From Notamacropus eugenii (taxonomy: Eukaryota; Chordata; Mammalia; Diprotodontia; Macropodidae), in NCBI RefSeq assembly GCF_028372415.1, contig NW_027325155.1, positions 70,001-134,000 of the forward strand: a DNA stretch of 64,000 nucleotides. The letters are read 5' to 3'. The notes below the pieces were generated by a model, which was given only the letters and a program-made list of their open reading frames with translations, made no database searches and was not told where the DNA came from. The position numbers were made by a program, and so were the translations under genes. Each line of letters starts with the position of its first letter. Position 1 is the stretch's first letter. Below, one piece after another: positions 13,801-28,131 of this stretch.

Positions 13801-16800
13801 AAGAATGGAAAACCTACCAAGAGTCCCCTGCCCAGCAGGGAGCACAATGACTGAATCTGAATCTCAGTTTGGCAGATATTTAAGAATGCATTGCAGAGGA
13901 AAGATATTTGCTGGACTCCAATATTTTGAGCAACCTGCCTTGTCTAGTTCATGGTTCAGAGAGGAAGTTTAACCATTCGGCCAAGTCACATTCAGAAGTT
14001 AATTTGGAATAGAGTTTTATCATTTGAAAGGCATATATATATGCATATATTAATGTGTGCATATATGTATATGTGAGTGTTTACTCATTCTTCCAGTCTT
14101 CCTTTCTGAAATGAGACTTGTGTCAGTTAAAATAAAAGGTTATGAAAGATCTAAGAAACAGAACCACAGGTTTACCCTTGTTTGGGTTCCTTGCCCTGAT
14201 CACTCAGAATAACGTGATTCCATAGCAACTATAAACAATAAATTTTTGATATTCTGATTTTGCCATTTTTGGCCATGAATAAGTTAAGAGACCATTATAT
14301 AGATGAAATGAAACAAATATATACTAGTATTATTATTAAAATTAAATTTGAAGAAGTTGTAGTCAGAAAAAAGAATGACTGACAGACAGATTGGAAGCTG
14401 GAAGAACAAAGAAGAAAAAGAGACGATTATACTTATGTGTAACTGTAATTCATATACCAAGATTTGATGAAGAGAAAGAAGAATGAGAAAGTTTTTTTAA
14501 GAACTTGACAATACTATCCACTGCATCACCTAGGTGCCCCATCTGATAACCAAATGCCATGTAAAGGTAGCTAAGCAAAAGCAGTACTTTGCCTCCACCC
14601 AGACCTGTTTCAACCTGACCTCGCCACCACTGTCAATGCAGGCACCATATAAAATGTGACCTGGTAACATTTTTCCAAGAGTACCACAAGAAATTCTATC
14701 CACCAAAGTTCTATGAAATGGCTCAGTGTCAAACACTAATAGCTTTTATCAACAGAAATAGTCCTAAGGAGCAGAAAAGTAGCTAGTAACCTGAATGGGA
14801 AGACAATATCCAGTTCACACATCCAGCAAAGCCCTGCTTAGTATCAGCCTGACTAATGACCAAGAACAGCAGTAAGAAACTCTAGTCAGTGAAGTTTTTC
14901 ATAAAAAGAACTAAAAAAAGAGTTCAGCCTGAGGGCAAGAAAGGTCCTTCCAGGACCATCCCAGAACATCCTCCCACCATGATCAGAAAGTAACAAAAGG
15001 AAATGGACTACGGAGAATTTGTATTTCCCATAACTACAGTGAGAACATTAACATGAAGGAAGAGTGAGCATTTGGAAAAATACCCCTATCTCAAATGGAC
15101 AGTTTGGTATAGAAACAAACTCAAAAGAGAAACAAACAGGAATGGCCGATAGACAGGGTTATGAGGAAGGTTCATACTTGTGAAGAGTGACAAAGAACAA
15201 AACAAAAGAAACAAATACTTTCTGAGCTTAAATCTGGGGGGTCACAAAAGGGTAAAAAGAAAACAATTAGCATCTGTCACAAAGTCTCTGATGGCCTCCT
15301 AAGACAATTGACAAATGGCTAAACAAATACTGGGATATAAGTGTAAAGGAGCATTATTGCAAAAGAAATCATCTCAGAGAATCCTGGGTAATACGAAATG
15401 AAGTGAGGACAACGCATATAACAAGAATATTATAAATAAAGCAACATTGAAATAGTTATGAACTCAGTTCTAATAATAACCACAGTCATTCTACCTGACT
15501 TGCAGCGGAAACCTGACATATACGTATGTATGTGTAGGTATGTGTATATATACACACACCTATATGTATACATGCATATATATGCATGCACGTATGCATA
15601 TATGTATATATACACACACAACACACAGTATATGTATGCACACATGCATATGTGTATGTATGCATACATATGTATATGTGTATATACATATTAATGTATC
15701 ATGTATATAATCAAATGGGTATATACATATATATAATGTACACAAATTTATATATGCATATATGTGTATAGCATTTTTATGTGCACTTCTTGGGAAAAAG
15801 GACCATCTTCTTTATCTATGTGAATCACAAACGCTTAACAAAATCTTTAGTAAAAACATTTTTATTCACTCACTCACTGAAATCCCATTTAAAGCCCTTA
15901 AAGAAGAAAACTGAAATTTACCCTCCCCCACCAAAAGTAATCAGCAAAACATCTCAACCAATGGCCTCAAGAATACAAAACACATCCTTCAGTATTAGGT
16001 TAGGAAATCACAGAAAAAAGTACTATTTGTTGGCAAATAAAATATAGTAAAGCAACTGAAACTGCACCTAAAAATGTCATCAGAAATGAAGACACTTTAA
16101 AGCGATATGTAGACTTAATAAATATGAAATTAAACTTATGGACAATATAAAAAACGTGAAAATTAAAAAATGGCTTAAATGAAAGGGTAATGCAAATGGC
16201 AAGTCTATAGGACAAGTCAAGATATTGCAATACAATTTGAAAAAAACAAAATTTCAAGCTTGAGATTTTAATAAGTCATTCCAAAAAGCCTTCCATAATT
16301 TAATTGGGTAAGAGTTTACTAACAGAAATATGCAAAAGAAATGAAGGTGAAAGAAACTGTACAGGAAAAATAAAAGTAATAAACAAAGCAAGATAGTCAT
16401 TTAACTTACAAAATCTGTAATTACATCTTCAAGAGGTTGAACCTTCATTGACATCACATTCTTGTTGGCTTCTGCTACTTTTTCTTTTCCCTGATTAATA
16501 AGATCCTGAAAGAAAAGAATTTTAGATAAATTCTTCAAATTTACACTTATATACGCATATGTAACAGTTAAAATCAGGTAAACTGAGTTTCAAGCACAAT
16601 TTATTGGTAAAGTCTAATATCCCAAATGAAGGAGATAGTTCCCTTTTATAGATTCTATGGAGTAAAGAACAACGAATGAGAACCAGGTAGGCGACATCCT
16701 GACATTGAGGACAACACTGCTAGTCACGTAGCTGAGGCATGGGAAACAAATATGACTGGCTGGAAGTTGGGCCAGCAACAACCACGTTTCCTTCTCTCCT

Positions 16801-17815
16801 GTGACTTAGGAAATGTTCATTTCTTGAGTCCACCTGGAAGGTCAAAAGATGGCGGAGCAGACAGCAAATCTTTGGATAGCTAACCAGACATCCTTGCAGT
16901 ATAGTTTGGTGATTTAAAGATACAAGAACAATCTTCCCGGTGTCTAAAACTTTCATTCTGCAAAGACAGCAGAATTTTTTGAGGCAAGAAAAGTAGAGTT
17001 ATTGGCAGGAAAGCTGGATTTTAGTTCATTATATTTCAGCTAAATTTCTGAATTAAGGTCAGAAGCAAAGAACTGTAACTTATGCAGTTAAAGAACAAAA
17101 ACAATTGCAAAAAGGATCAATAAAAATAACACCAAATCAATATAAGCTTACATAGATGAGAGACGCTCTTTGGTACCATTTAATGGCTCTATTTTCAGTG
17201 GAAGATATCCCAGAAGTTAAACGAACTAGGATTGAAACCAAGAATCACCTATCCAGCAAAACTGAGTGTAATCCTAACCCTAACCCTTCAGGGAAAAAAT
17301 GGTTATTCAGTGATAGACTTTCAAGCATTCTTGGTGAAAAGACCAGAACTGAAGAGAAAATCTGAATTTCAAACACAGGAATTAAGAGAAGCATGAAAAG
17401 GTAAATAGGAAAGAGAAATTATGAAGGACTTTCTAAAACTGAGCTATTTACATTCCTACATGGAAAGATAATATTTGTAAGTCTTGAGACTTTTCTCAGT
17501 ATTTGGGTAGTTGGAGGGATTATACACAGACACAGACACACACAGACACAGACACACATACACACACACCACAGACCCTTTATTCCCCCTTTCTCTGCCT
17601 GTTCCCCTCTTGCGCCTTTCCTTATACACCCTTTGTATGAAGAAATGATCCTAATCACTGTACACTTATTTTGTATATTTTCTTTTCTTACTTAGCTGGG
17701 AACATGTCAGCTCTTTGAAGGCAGGGACTGTTTTCAATCACAATCCACCTAGAAAATTGCTTAAAAGTTATGTTCTTTGTTCAGCTGATTCTAAGGGAGA
17801 TTCTAAGAAAGAATC

Positions 17816-17881
<66 letters not shown>

Positions 17882-20800
17882 CCTTTAACTTCAATAATTC
17901 AGATTCATATTTATAGCTATTTTTTCGAAACTTACTTCCAACTGTTGAAAGTTCATTGACGACAGAGCTTCCATATCAAAGGGAACAAACTGAGATTCAG
18001 AACTGAAAGTGACACCAGGAAAAGTGAAATGAAAACTCAGGCCCTACAAAACAAAAAAAAAGAGGAAAAAAATTTTCAAACTAGGACTTGAAACAAGCAA
18101 TTTAATACCACTTATTGCCAATGAGGAATCCTTTATATTTATAGCTAGAAAATTATTATCACACAAACAAAACTACCTACAAATGAATGCAAATTAATAA
18201 ATATGTGGCAACCACAGTTTACTAAGCACAAATAAAGTCTAAATAAACAAGGGAAGAGGAAAAGAACTCATGTATGCAAAACGATAGTCATTCTTTTTGC
18301 TATGGCAAAAAAATGGACATTCAGAGAATGACTAATATTCAGGAATGACTAAACAAATGAATGTGATGGAATGAACCTTTCTATGCTGTTTCCAACAAAT
18401 CTGAGAAGATATATATGAACTGACACACAGTGAAATGACCTGAACCAGGAGAACTATTTATAAAATACTTGTTGAAATGACCCCCCCAAAAAAAAAACCC
18501 AAACCATAAAAAGCTTAAGATCAACACAATGACCAGCCACACACAATTCCAAAAGACTCGTGATGAAACATACTACTCATTTCCAAATAATGAGATGAAG
18601 GATTAAGAGTACACATCTGTCTTGAGTAATATGGAATTTATTTTGCGAAACTGGATAGAATTTTATGTTTTTGTAGCATTTTCATTGGGTGAGGGAGGTG
18701 AAATTGAGAGAGAATTTAGAGCTGAAAATAAAATAAAACTGAAAGTGAGTGACCTCTCATTCATGAAAAAAAAACTCACCTCCCCACACTTGGACAATGA
18801 AAGGTTCACTTTTTTTTTAAGAAAAATAAGCAGACAAGATAAAGTGAGGTTCTTTAAAGGTAGAAATAAAGAAGGTACAAATTAGGAGTATTTGACTCCT
18901 GTCATAACTTGGGGAAAGTGGGAAGGAAAAGGCCACATGTACAATGAGAATTTTTTTGAACAGTGTTCTTCCTGAAGAGCTATTTGTTCTCAAAGGAATG
19001 AAGATGTGCAATCATGAGGGTTATAAGGTGAAGAGATCACCAAAAATAGCCATCATGGTGATGCTATAAAATGACTACAGGATGATTTCAGAAAAAAACA
19101 TGGGAAGATGTTTATGAATTGATGCAAAGAGAAAAATGTAAATAAGGATAGAAGAGTTCTAAGTCATTAATAGAAAGTTAAAAAGAAGGGAGTACCTGAG
19201 AAGGTCTTCTACATTTTTTGGCATAGGTTTAAGACAAAGATATGATGTGCTTCTATTCAAGAATACTGGAGGCCCAAGAAAGTTTGAGAAATATGCATTT
19301 GCCATTACAGAACACAGTTACACAATAATGAAAAAATGGTAGTTGAGATCATAGGAGAAATATTACAAGAAAGATAACCATAGCAGAAACTATTCCTCCA
19401 ATACTCAAGTGTTAAAAAGTCAATCGATCAATCTAGAAGTATTTATTAAGACATTAAAACACGTACCAGCCACTACACATACAAATTCAATGAATAATAT
19501 GATCCCTACTCATAAGAAATTTATATTTCAGTGGGGGAAACAAAAAGATCATATCTAAGTTTAAACTGAATAAATATAAACTGAAGAAATGCAAATTAAT
19601 TACAAAGTAATTAGATATTGAGGGACTTAGATATTGAGGCACTTAGATACTGGGGGAATTAGGTATTCCTGCAGAAGGTGGAGCTTAAGGTGCATCTTAA
19701 AAGAAAAGAGAGATACTGTGAGGAAGGTGAGGAGGGAGAGAACATATATGGATATATGTGTATGTTTATCCAGTCCTATTTCCTCCCCTCAGTTTCAGTC
19801 CTACATCATCAATTGTTTTTTGAACATTTCAAACTGGGTGTTCCAGAGATATCTTTAAGTCGACATGTCCAAAACTGTACTCTTTGCTTTTCCTCTGAGT
19901 CCTTCCTTCTTCCACTTTATCCAATACATCATCTTTCTAATACTCCAAGTTTGTAAACTTGACATTATACTGAACTATCATTCACATATCCAGTCAGCTG
20001 TAAAATCATGTTATTTCTATCACTTTTCTTGGGTCTTCATCCTCTTTATTCCCTTTGTTTCAAGCCCTCTGCATGTCAGTAAAAAGGGCTTTTCACAACA
20101 TAGCCTCAAAATATCTGTTTGGAACTCACTTTCCTCCTCAGCATTTCATGACACTATATCCTCTGAGTTGTTCTCCTATTTAGCTTCGATAGAGTAAAGC
20201 ATATCCGGAAGAACAGGGTGGCAAAGAATGTCTTCTGCAGCAGACATGTTGAGAAGGAGGAAGACTGAGAAAAGACCATAGGATTTGGCGATTAGGAATA
20301 ATTAGTAAATTTGTGGAGCGTGGTTTCACTTAAATGAAATCCTGGAAATCAGACTGCAAAGATTTGAGGAGTGAGATGAGATGAAATGGAGGAATCTAGT
20401 ATAGACAGTTTTTTTCTAAAAGTCTGGCTGAGGAAAGGAGGAATATTATACGATCATAGTTTGATCACAATATGTTAGTGAAGTGAAGTTTTATTGTTTT
20501 TTAAATGGGTTGAACTTGAGTATATCTTAGGAAGAGCAATGTGGATAAGTCAGCAAAGCAAACTGAAAAAAAAAAAAACAGACAGATAAGACAGTGAACT
20601 AAAAGAGAAACAGTCACAAAAATCCAGATAAGAGTGACTATTCGTTGGGAATCTCTGAGAAGAGATGAAGCCAAAGATGAATGAAAAATTTTGAGGGAGT
20701 AGTTTCAGTTACATCATGAAACTGGAAGCCAGAATACAAAGGACTGAGGAGTAACTAAGACAGTGAGGAACTGAGGAAATGGGAGCAGAAAGTATAGAAA

Positions 20801-23800
20801 TCATTGTGACCGATCATTAATTAGACCCCTATTTTTTCCTAATCAGTATTCATCAGTTGGATATGACTCCACAAAGGTAGGGATAAAAATTCTGCAAATT
20901 AGGCACCAGTACTGTGGATTGCAGATGAGGAAGCTAAGTAGAGACCCTCCCACCCTTATTTTTCCTTATTGTGGTAATCAGGTTTAATGTGACCATAACA
21001 CAGAAAGTCCCTTGACCCATGTAGATGTTTTGACATGTCTTTAAAAACCCACCCCATGGTCTCCTCACTGGCTCAGAAGGACCATCTGAAAGGTAAAGAC
21101 AGATCTGTCAAGGTCTGCTCGTCAGTTTGTTTGTCAGTCAATGAGATTCTGTACTTCCCACCCCATGCGGTAGGATCAAGATCAAGATATGTCAACAAAT
21201 AAGACTGTATTTTACTATGCTTCTTCTCTATCAGTTAGGTATTAAGCACTATAAAACTAAAGCCTTGGAGGAAAGGGTCATCTTAGATCATGAGAAAGGG
21301 TCGAGGTCCACCTCATTAGAGAGGGCCATGAACCTTTTAATAAAGTGCTCTTGGTTTGGAGCTCTGCCTCAGTTTCTTTTCTTGTAGATCAGACAATTCT
21401 GGACCCCCATGATACTTAGTTATGAAAGGAAAACAGGATTTAAGACAATAACCAGATAGTAGGAACTAATGAAGGTGTTTTAAGGATGGGAAAGACTTGA
21501 ATACAGGGGAAAGGAAAGAATTGATTCGTAGAAAATTGAACTGGGGAGGAAGTGAATGAAGATATAATCTGCTAGAAAATATGGGATAGCACAGGATCAA
21601 ATGACTAGCAATAAGTAAAGCTGTATCCTCACAGTTAGGCAAAGAGCATGGGGACTGTGGAACTCCCAGAAAAAGCAAATTCCTCTACCTAGGAAGAGTA
21701 CCTTCTCTACAATTTATATACCTTTAAGACAGCTACAGTGAGTACTGAGAGGCTGAGTGACTTGCTTAGGGTTAAATAGTCTTTTTGGTCTCAAGGCCAG
21801 CTTCCCAGGTTGAAATAGGTAATGCTTTAAACTCTACTGTATAGTTTTTCAATATACCATAAAGGAATTAAGTGACTCAACCTTTTTTTCTGCTTCATAT
21901 TCTTCCCAGGCTGCTTTTCTCTCCTCCTCAGTCAGTTCTTCTTCCTCTTTATGATCCAAAAGAGAATCATGTTCATGATATCCTACAATATATTCTTTAT
22001 GTATTCGAAGTAATTCTGCAAGGATTGTGTCCTGTTAAAGGAAATAAAATGATAAATTAGCATTAAATCTAAGTACCAAACCATGTTTTGTTGACTACAT
22101 GCAGGCTAGCCTTAGATATCTCATTTTTAATTGCGATTTATCCTGAAACAGTCAGTGTAAGAAAAAGAGCAAAAGAGAATCATGAGAAGTTGATCTGTGC
22201 TGTGGGCCATGGGCTTTATTACTGTGAGAGAATTACTTATTCTCTATCATCCTCAGTTCCTCATTTGTAAAATGGGGCTTATTATCTCTTACCTTCACCC
22301 ACCTCATCTTTAAAATGGGAACATTAATGTCTGTAATACCACTAACTAACAATTTTCAACCAACAATTCATTAGATCTTTATTAATTGTCTTCTAAGCAC
22401 AAAGCATTGAGGACTCAGATTCTTTTTAAGAATTCATGCTCTAAAACAGTTAGAAGGACAAAGAAAAGGAGGTAAGTATTGTGTATGAAGAATCCAGGAA
22501 AATTAAGACTTGGAGGTGAGAGGCAAAACATTCCAAAGAAGTAGACATAAAGCAAGTGTTTATCAGTTGGTTTACAATTAACTTCATTGTGGCATGTAAA
22601 TGTAATGGAATATTATCTTCATAAAACGCATAGCAATTACAATGAATGAAAAGAAATATGTAAAAACTAGAGGGGGATCATGGAATGATATAAAGAACTA
22701 CACTTGAAGGCAAGAAGACCTGGATTCAAATCCTACCTCTGAAAAAATCTTAGCTGCATGACTTTGGGAAGTTACTAAAATTCTAATGGCCCTTCTCAAT
22801 TCTCTAAGATTTCAAAGTTGCAACAGAATTATTGTTAAGCTGAGCTAATGAACATTCATCAGAATTGGCTCAAAGACGGAATAATATGCAGTCAGTTGGG
22901 TAAAGATCTTACCCTACAGGAAATTAGAAGGGGAAGGGGATGAGAAAACGGGGGTGATAGAGGAGAACAGAGATTGAAAAAAAGTCAGAGGGGAGGAGCC
23001 AAGATGGCCGAGTAGAAAGAAGCACATACGCTTAGCTCTTACCCCACAGCCCATAAAATACCTGTAAAGAAATACTCTCAACAAATTCGGGAGCAGCAGA
23101 AGCCACAGAACAATGTAGTGGAGGAGATTTCTGTCCCAGAGAGACCTGAAAGACGGACGGGAAAGGTCTGTTGCGCACTGGATGTGGAGCAGAGCCCAGC
23201 CCTGCCTTGGTCATGCGGCAACAAAAGGAGCAGATCCAAGCAGGCTTCAGGGACAGAATCTCCAGCAGCAGCACAGGTCCTTCAACCCACAAGCACCAAA
23301 GGTCAGTGAGAGGGTCTTTTCCCCTGGCTGAGAGGGGAGCAGGGTGTCCCCATAACTCAGGCCCCCTCAGGAGGTAGCAGTAGAGGTACTAGCAGACAGG
23401 GCTCCCAAAGCAGGCAGGAGCCCGCATCCATTGTTGAAGGTCTCATCAGAGGGCCCCTGAGGAAACTGAGACCTGTGTGGGGGCCCTGCCCCTACCTGAG
23501 CAGCTGATTTTAATCTCACACTGAATAGTGGCCCTGCCCCCACTGAAAGCCCCTGAAGTTTGGGAGCAGCTCATTTGAATTTCAGCCCCCAAGTGCTGGC
23601 TTGGCGGAACTGGAGGGGAGGTGGGTATGGAGAGGAAACTCAGAAGTGAAGTAACTGGCTGGAAAAATGCCAAAAAAAGGGGAAAAAAATAAGACCATAG
23701 AAGGTTACTTTCTTGGAGAACAGGTGTCTCCCCCCATCCTTTCGGATGAGGAAGAACAAGGCTTACTGTCAGAGGAAGTCAAGGCCCCTACATCCAAAGG

Positions 23801-26800
23801 GAATTTAAACTGGGCTCAGGCAATAGAAGACCTTAAAAAACAAGTGAGCAGTTTATTAAAAGAGAACCAAAAAAATGCTGAGGAAAATAACAGCTTTAAA
23901 AAGACGCTAACTCAATTGAAAAAGAGGTCCAAAAAGCCAATGAGGAGAAGGAGGTTTTAAAAAGCAGAATTTGCCAAATGGAGGAGAAGGGTCAAAAGGT
24001 CACTGAACAAAATAATTCGTTGAAAGAGAGAACTGAGTTCAGGGACACGAATGACTTTGAGTTAAACCAAGCAGTTAGTAAACAAAACCAAAAATTTGAA
24101 AAAATAGAAGACAATGTAAAACAACTCATTGGAAAAACAACTGACCTGGAAAACAGATCCAGGAGAAATAATTTAAAAATTATAGGACTACCTGAAAGCC
24201 ATGATCAAAAAAAGAGCCTAGACATTATCTTCCATGAAATTATCAAGGAAAACTGCCCTAATGTTGTAGAATCAGAGGGCAAAATAAATACTGAAAAATT
24301 CACCAATCACCTCCTGAAAAAGACCTGAACAGAGAAACTCCTAGGAATACTGTGGCCAAATTTCATAATTCTCAGATCAAGGAGAAAATACTGCAAGCAG
24401 CTAGAAAGAAACAATTTGAGTGCTGTGGAACTACAATCAGGATAACACAGGATATGGAAGCTTCAACATTAAGGGATTTAAGGGCTTGGAATGAGATATT
24501 TCAGAAGTCTAAGGAACTGGGATTGAAACCAAGAATCACTTACCCAGAAAATCTGAGCATAATACTTCAAGGGGAAAAAAGGTCATTTAATGACATACAT
24601 GACTTTCAATCATTCTTGTTGAGGAAAAGACCAGATCTGTACAGAAAAATTTGACTTCCCAAGACAAGAATCAAAAGAAGCATGTGATGGTAAATAGGAA
24701 AGAAAAATCATAAAAGACTCTCTAAAGCTGAACTGTTTACATTACTACATGGAAAGAAAATATTTTTAACTCTTGAATTTTTTCTTAGTATTTGGGTAGA
24801 TGGAGAGATTGTACATCACACACACACACACACACACACAGATAGAAAGTACAAGGTGTGTTATATCAAAAGAGATGATATCCACCCAAAAAATAAAATA
24901 AAATAAATTAAGGGGTGAAGGAGGAAAATTCCGGGAAGAGAAAAGGAGAAATGGAATGTGTCAGGCTCTAACTCATAAAAGAGATAAGAAAAATCTTATA
25001 CAATGGAGGAGATAAGGGAGAATGAGGGGGGGGGAAATAAAGCTCTTCTCTCCACATGTAGCTGAAGGAGGGAATAACATGCTCACTAAATTTGATATGA
25101 AAATTTATATCACACCACAGGAAAGAAGGAGAAGAGGTGAAAAGTGAGGTGAGGGGATTGTTAGAAGGGAGGGCAAATGGGAGAAGGGAGTCACTAGAAA
25201 TAAACACTTTCGAGAAGGGACAAGGTCAATGTGGTGGGTAATATAATTAGTACTACACAACATGATTATTATGGAAGTCTTTTGCAAAAGTACACATATT
25301 TAGTCTGTATTGAATTGCTTCCCTTCTCAGTGGAGCTGGGGAGGGGAGGGAGAGGGAGAGAAGTTGGAATTCAAAGTATTAGAAATGAATGTTGAGAATT
25401 TTTATTGCATATAATCGGGAAATAAGAACTACAGGGAATGGGGTATAGAAATTTATATTGCCCTACAAGAAAAGAGAGAAGATGGGGATAAGGGAAGGGT
25501 GGGGTGTGATAGAAGGGAGGGTACATTGAGGGAAGGAGTAATCAGAATGCAAGGTATTAGGAAGCAGGGGGAGGGGAGTGATGGGGAGAAAAATTGGACA
25601 TGTTGCAAAGTGAGGTAAAAGCAATTAGTATCAAAACAATTGACTGAATTAATTACTGAGAATAAATCAATGACATCTTCAGTCTGGGGAAAAGAATTTC
25701 AGTCTAAATTTCCTAGATGAAGGTAGCCTCAGGTAAAATTTGGCACTGATGGAAAAGTTAAGGTTTTAATGGTAAATTTCATTTTATTTAATTTAATCAG
25801 GAACTAGAACATGTATACAAAGGCATGTAAGCTACTTAAGACTTGCCTCAAAAGATGTACCTTAGCCAAAGTGAAAATTATAATCATATTTGAAACCTGG
25901 TTATTGGAACTTGCCATTTTTTAGATGCTATGGGTATATTTAGTAACTGTTCTGAGTCTCACTCCAGGTATGGGTAGCAAGAAAGGCGATCTGAGCCTCT
26001 AACCCATAATGTCAGTAAACTGGTGAGATGCTGGTATGAACTGCAAAAGGTGATCTCTTCGGAAGAGTGGGAGAGCGGCTGTTCAGCCTGGGCTGAGGTA
26101 GGATTCTCCTGACTCATTTTCCCCACTAACACCTGGCAGACCTTGAGCCTGACTGAATGCAAATGGATGATCTAATCCTGCCTGGAACTGACATGAAGTC
26201 GGGTAGATATTGTATCCCTGCAATGTTCCTAGTCTTGGTGGCAATTTCCTATAGCCAAAAGGTTTGCAAGCTTAATACCAAATCTATTCAATTAGAGATT
26301 ATTGGTAGGGGAACATCCGAGGTATAGTCTAAAATTAAGCTATTAGGCACAGGACTTTAGACGAACAACAATAAGTTAGAGCCTTTTAATTCTTAGCAAT
26401 ACTGTGGAGACAATTAGGTCAAGAGCTTGTGAAGTTAGCAACCTAAATATTATTTGTGTCTCAGTTGGTTAATGTTTAAAAAAAAATCTTTTGTAGTCCA
26501 TACCGTAAATGTTTTAGAAAGAAATATCACTTGACCAAAAGTTTGAATTGTTTTGCCTACTGTAAACTGTGTTAGAAAATTAAAAATTGAAAAAAAAAGA
26601 AAAAAGTCAGAAACAGAACACTTGAGAATGGATGGGTTGAAAAGAGAAAGATTTGGTTATATAGGGTAATAATAGGATAGAGAGAAATACATAGTAATCG
26701 TAAGTGTGGAAAATGTTTTACAGCAAGTTTCTCTGACAAAGATCTGATCTTTCAAATGCAGAGAGAATGGAGTCAAATTTGTAGAAAAAAGGACAATCAT

Positions 26801-28069
26801 TCCTCAATTGATAAGTGGTCAAAGGCTCTAATACACAACTAACAAAGCTATTTACAGTCACATGAAAAATGATCTAATCACTCTTGATTAGAGAAAAGCA
26901 AATTAAAATAACTCTAAGATACCACTTCACATCAGATTGGCTAGTATCAGAAAAGAAAAATGAGAAATGTAAGGGATGTAGGACAACTGAGCTAATAAGG
27001 CTACTTTTGAAGTAGTATAATGAATTAAACATTCTATAGAGCAGTTAGGAACTGTGCCTAAGGCTATAAAATAGCCTTTATATCCAAAGGCTATAAAATC
27101 ATGGATAGGCTTTGACTAAGCATTATCACAAATAGGTCTGTACCCCAAAAGAAAATGCAAAAAAAGAAAATACCTATGTGTACAAAAATATTTATATCAG
27201 CTATTTTGCTGCAAGTTAGTAAGTAAAGAATTAGAAATAGAGGACATAATCATCAATTGGGGAAGTTATTGTCTATGACTATGAGAGAATACTATATGAT
27301 GATCAGGATGCTCTCAGAAAAACCTGGAATGACTTCTATGAACTGATGCCAAGTGAAATGAGCAGAACCAAGAAAACACCATAGACACTAATAGCAATAC
27401 TGCATGATCATCAGCTGTGAATGATTTAGGTATTCTCAGCAATACAGTGATCCAAGTCAATTCTTAAAGCTCCATATAGCCAAAATTATGATTTCCTCAG
27501 CAGCGATGATAGTTGGGCCACAAGGAAAGCTGAGTGCCACAGAACTGATGCTTTCCAATTGTGGTGCTGAAGACGACTTCTGAGAGTCCAAATCAGTCAA
27601 TACTTAAAGAAATTAATTCAGGCTATTCACCAGAAGGTCAAAGACTGAAGATGAAATATAAAATACTTTGGGCACATAATAAGAAGGACTTATTGGAAAA
27701 GACCTTGATGTTGGGAAAGATTGAAGACAAAAGGAAAAGGGAATGGCAGAGGATAAGATGGACAGAGAGTGTAATGGAAGCAACAAATATGAGTTTGGGC
27801 ATACTTTAAGAAATAGTGGAGGATGATGCAGGGCCACAATGGCTGAGTCAAAACTGGGACCCACCTGAGCTCTCCCCCACCACTCCATATACCTTTAAAA
27901 ATGACTCCAAACAAATTCTAGAGCAGCAAAACCCACCAAAATCCTGATGACTTTTCCAACCCTTGGAATTAATCCAATAAACGAATGATATACTCCTCCT
28001 CAGTATTTTTGCTACGTCATCTCATGTCTCACCTCCTGTTTATGTTTGTAGTCCAATGCTCCATCCCGG

Positions 28070-28131
<62 letters not shown>

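Noticed and set aside
15430..15771. Five overlapping Tyr/Ile/Cys/His-rich open frames
   Set aside because: They are readings of a TATG/ACAC simple repeat on both strands.
17260..17290. Interstitial telomere-like repeat (CCTAACCCTAACCC)
   Set aside because: Only two to three units within degraded HAL1-like ORF1 sequence; too short to mean anything.
27561..27809. Possible small host gene ([10 protein letters not shown]...)
   Set aside because: The C-terminal signature [10 protein letters not shown] belongs to RTE/BovB ORF2.
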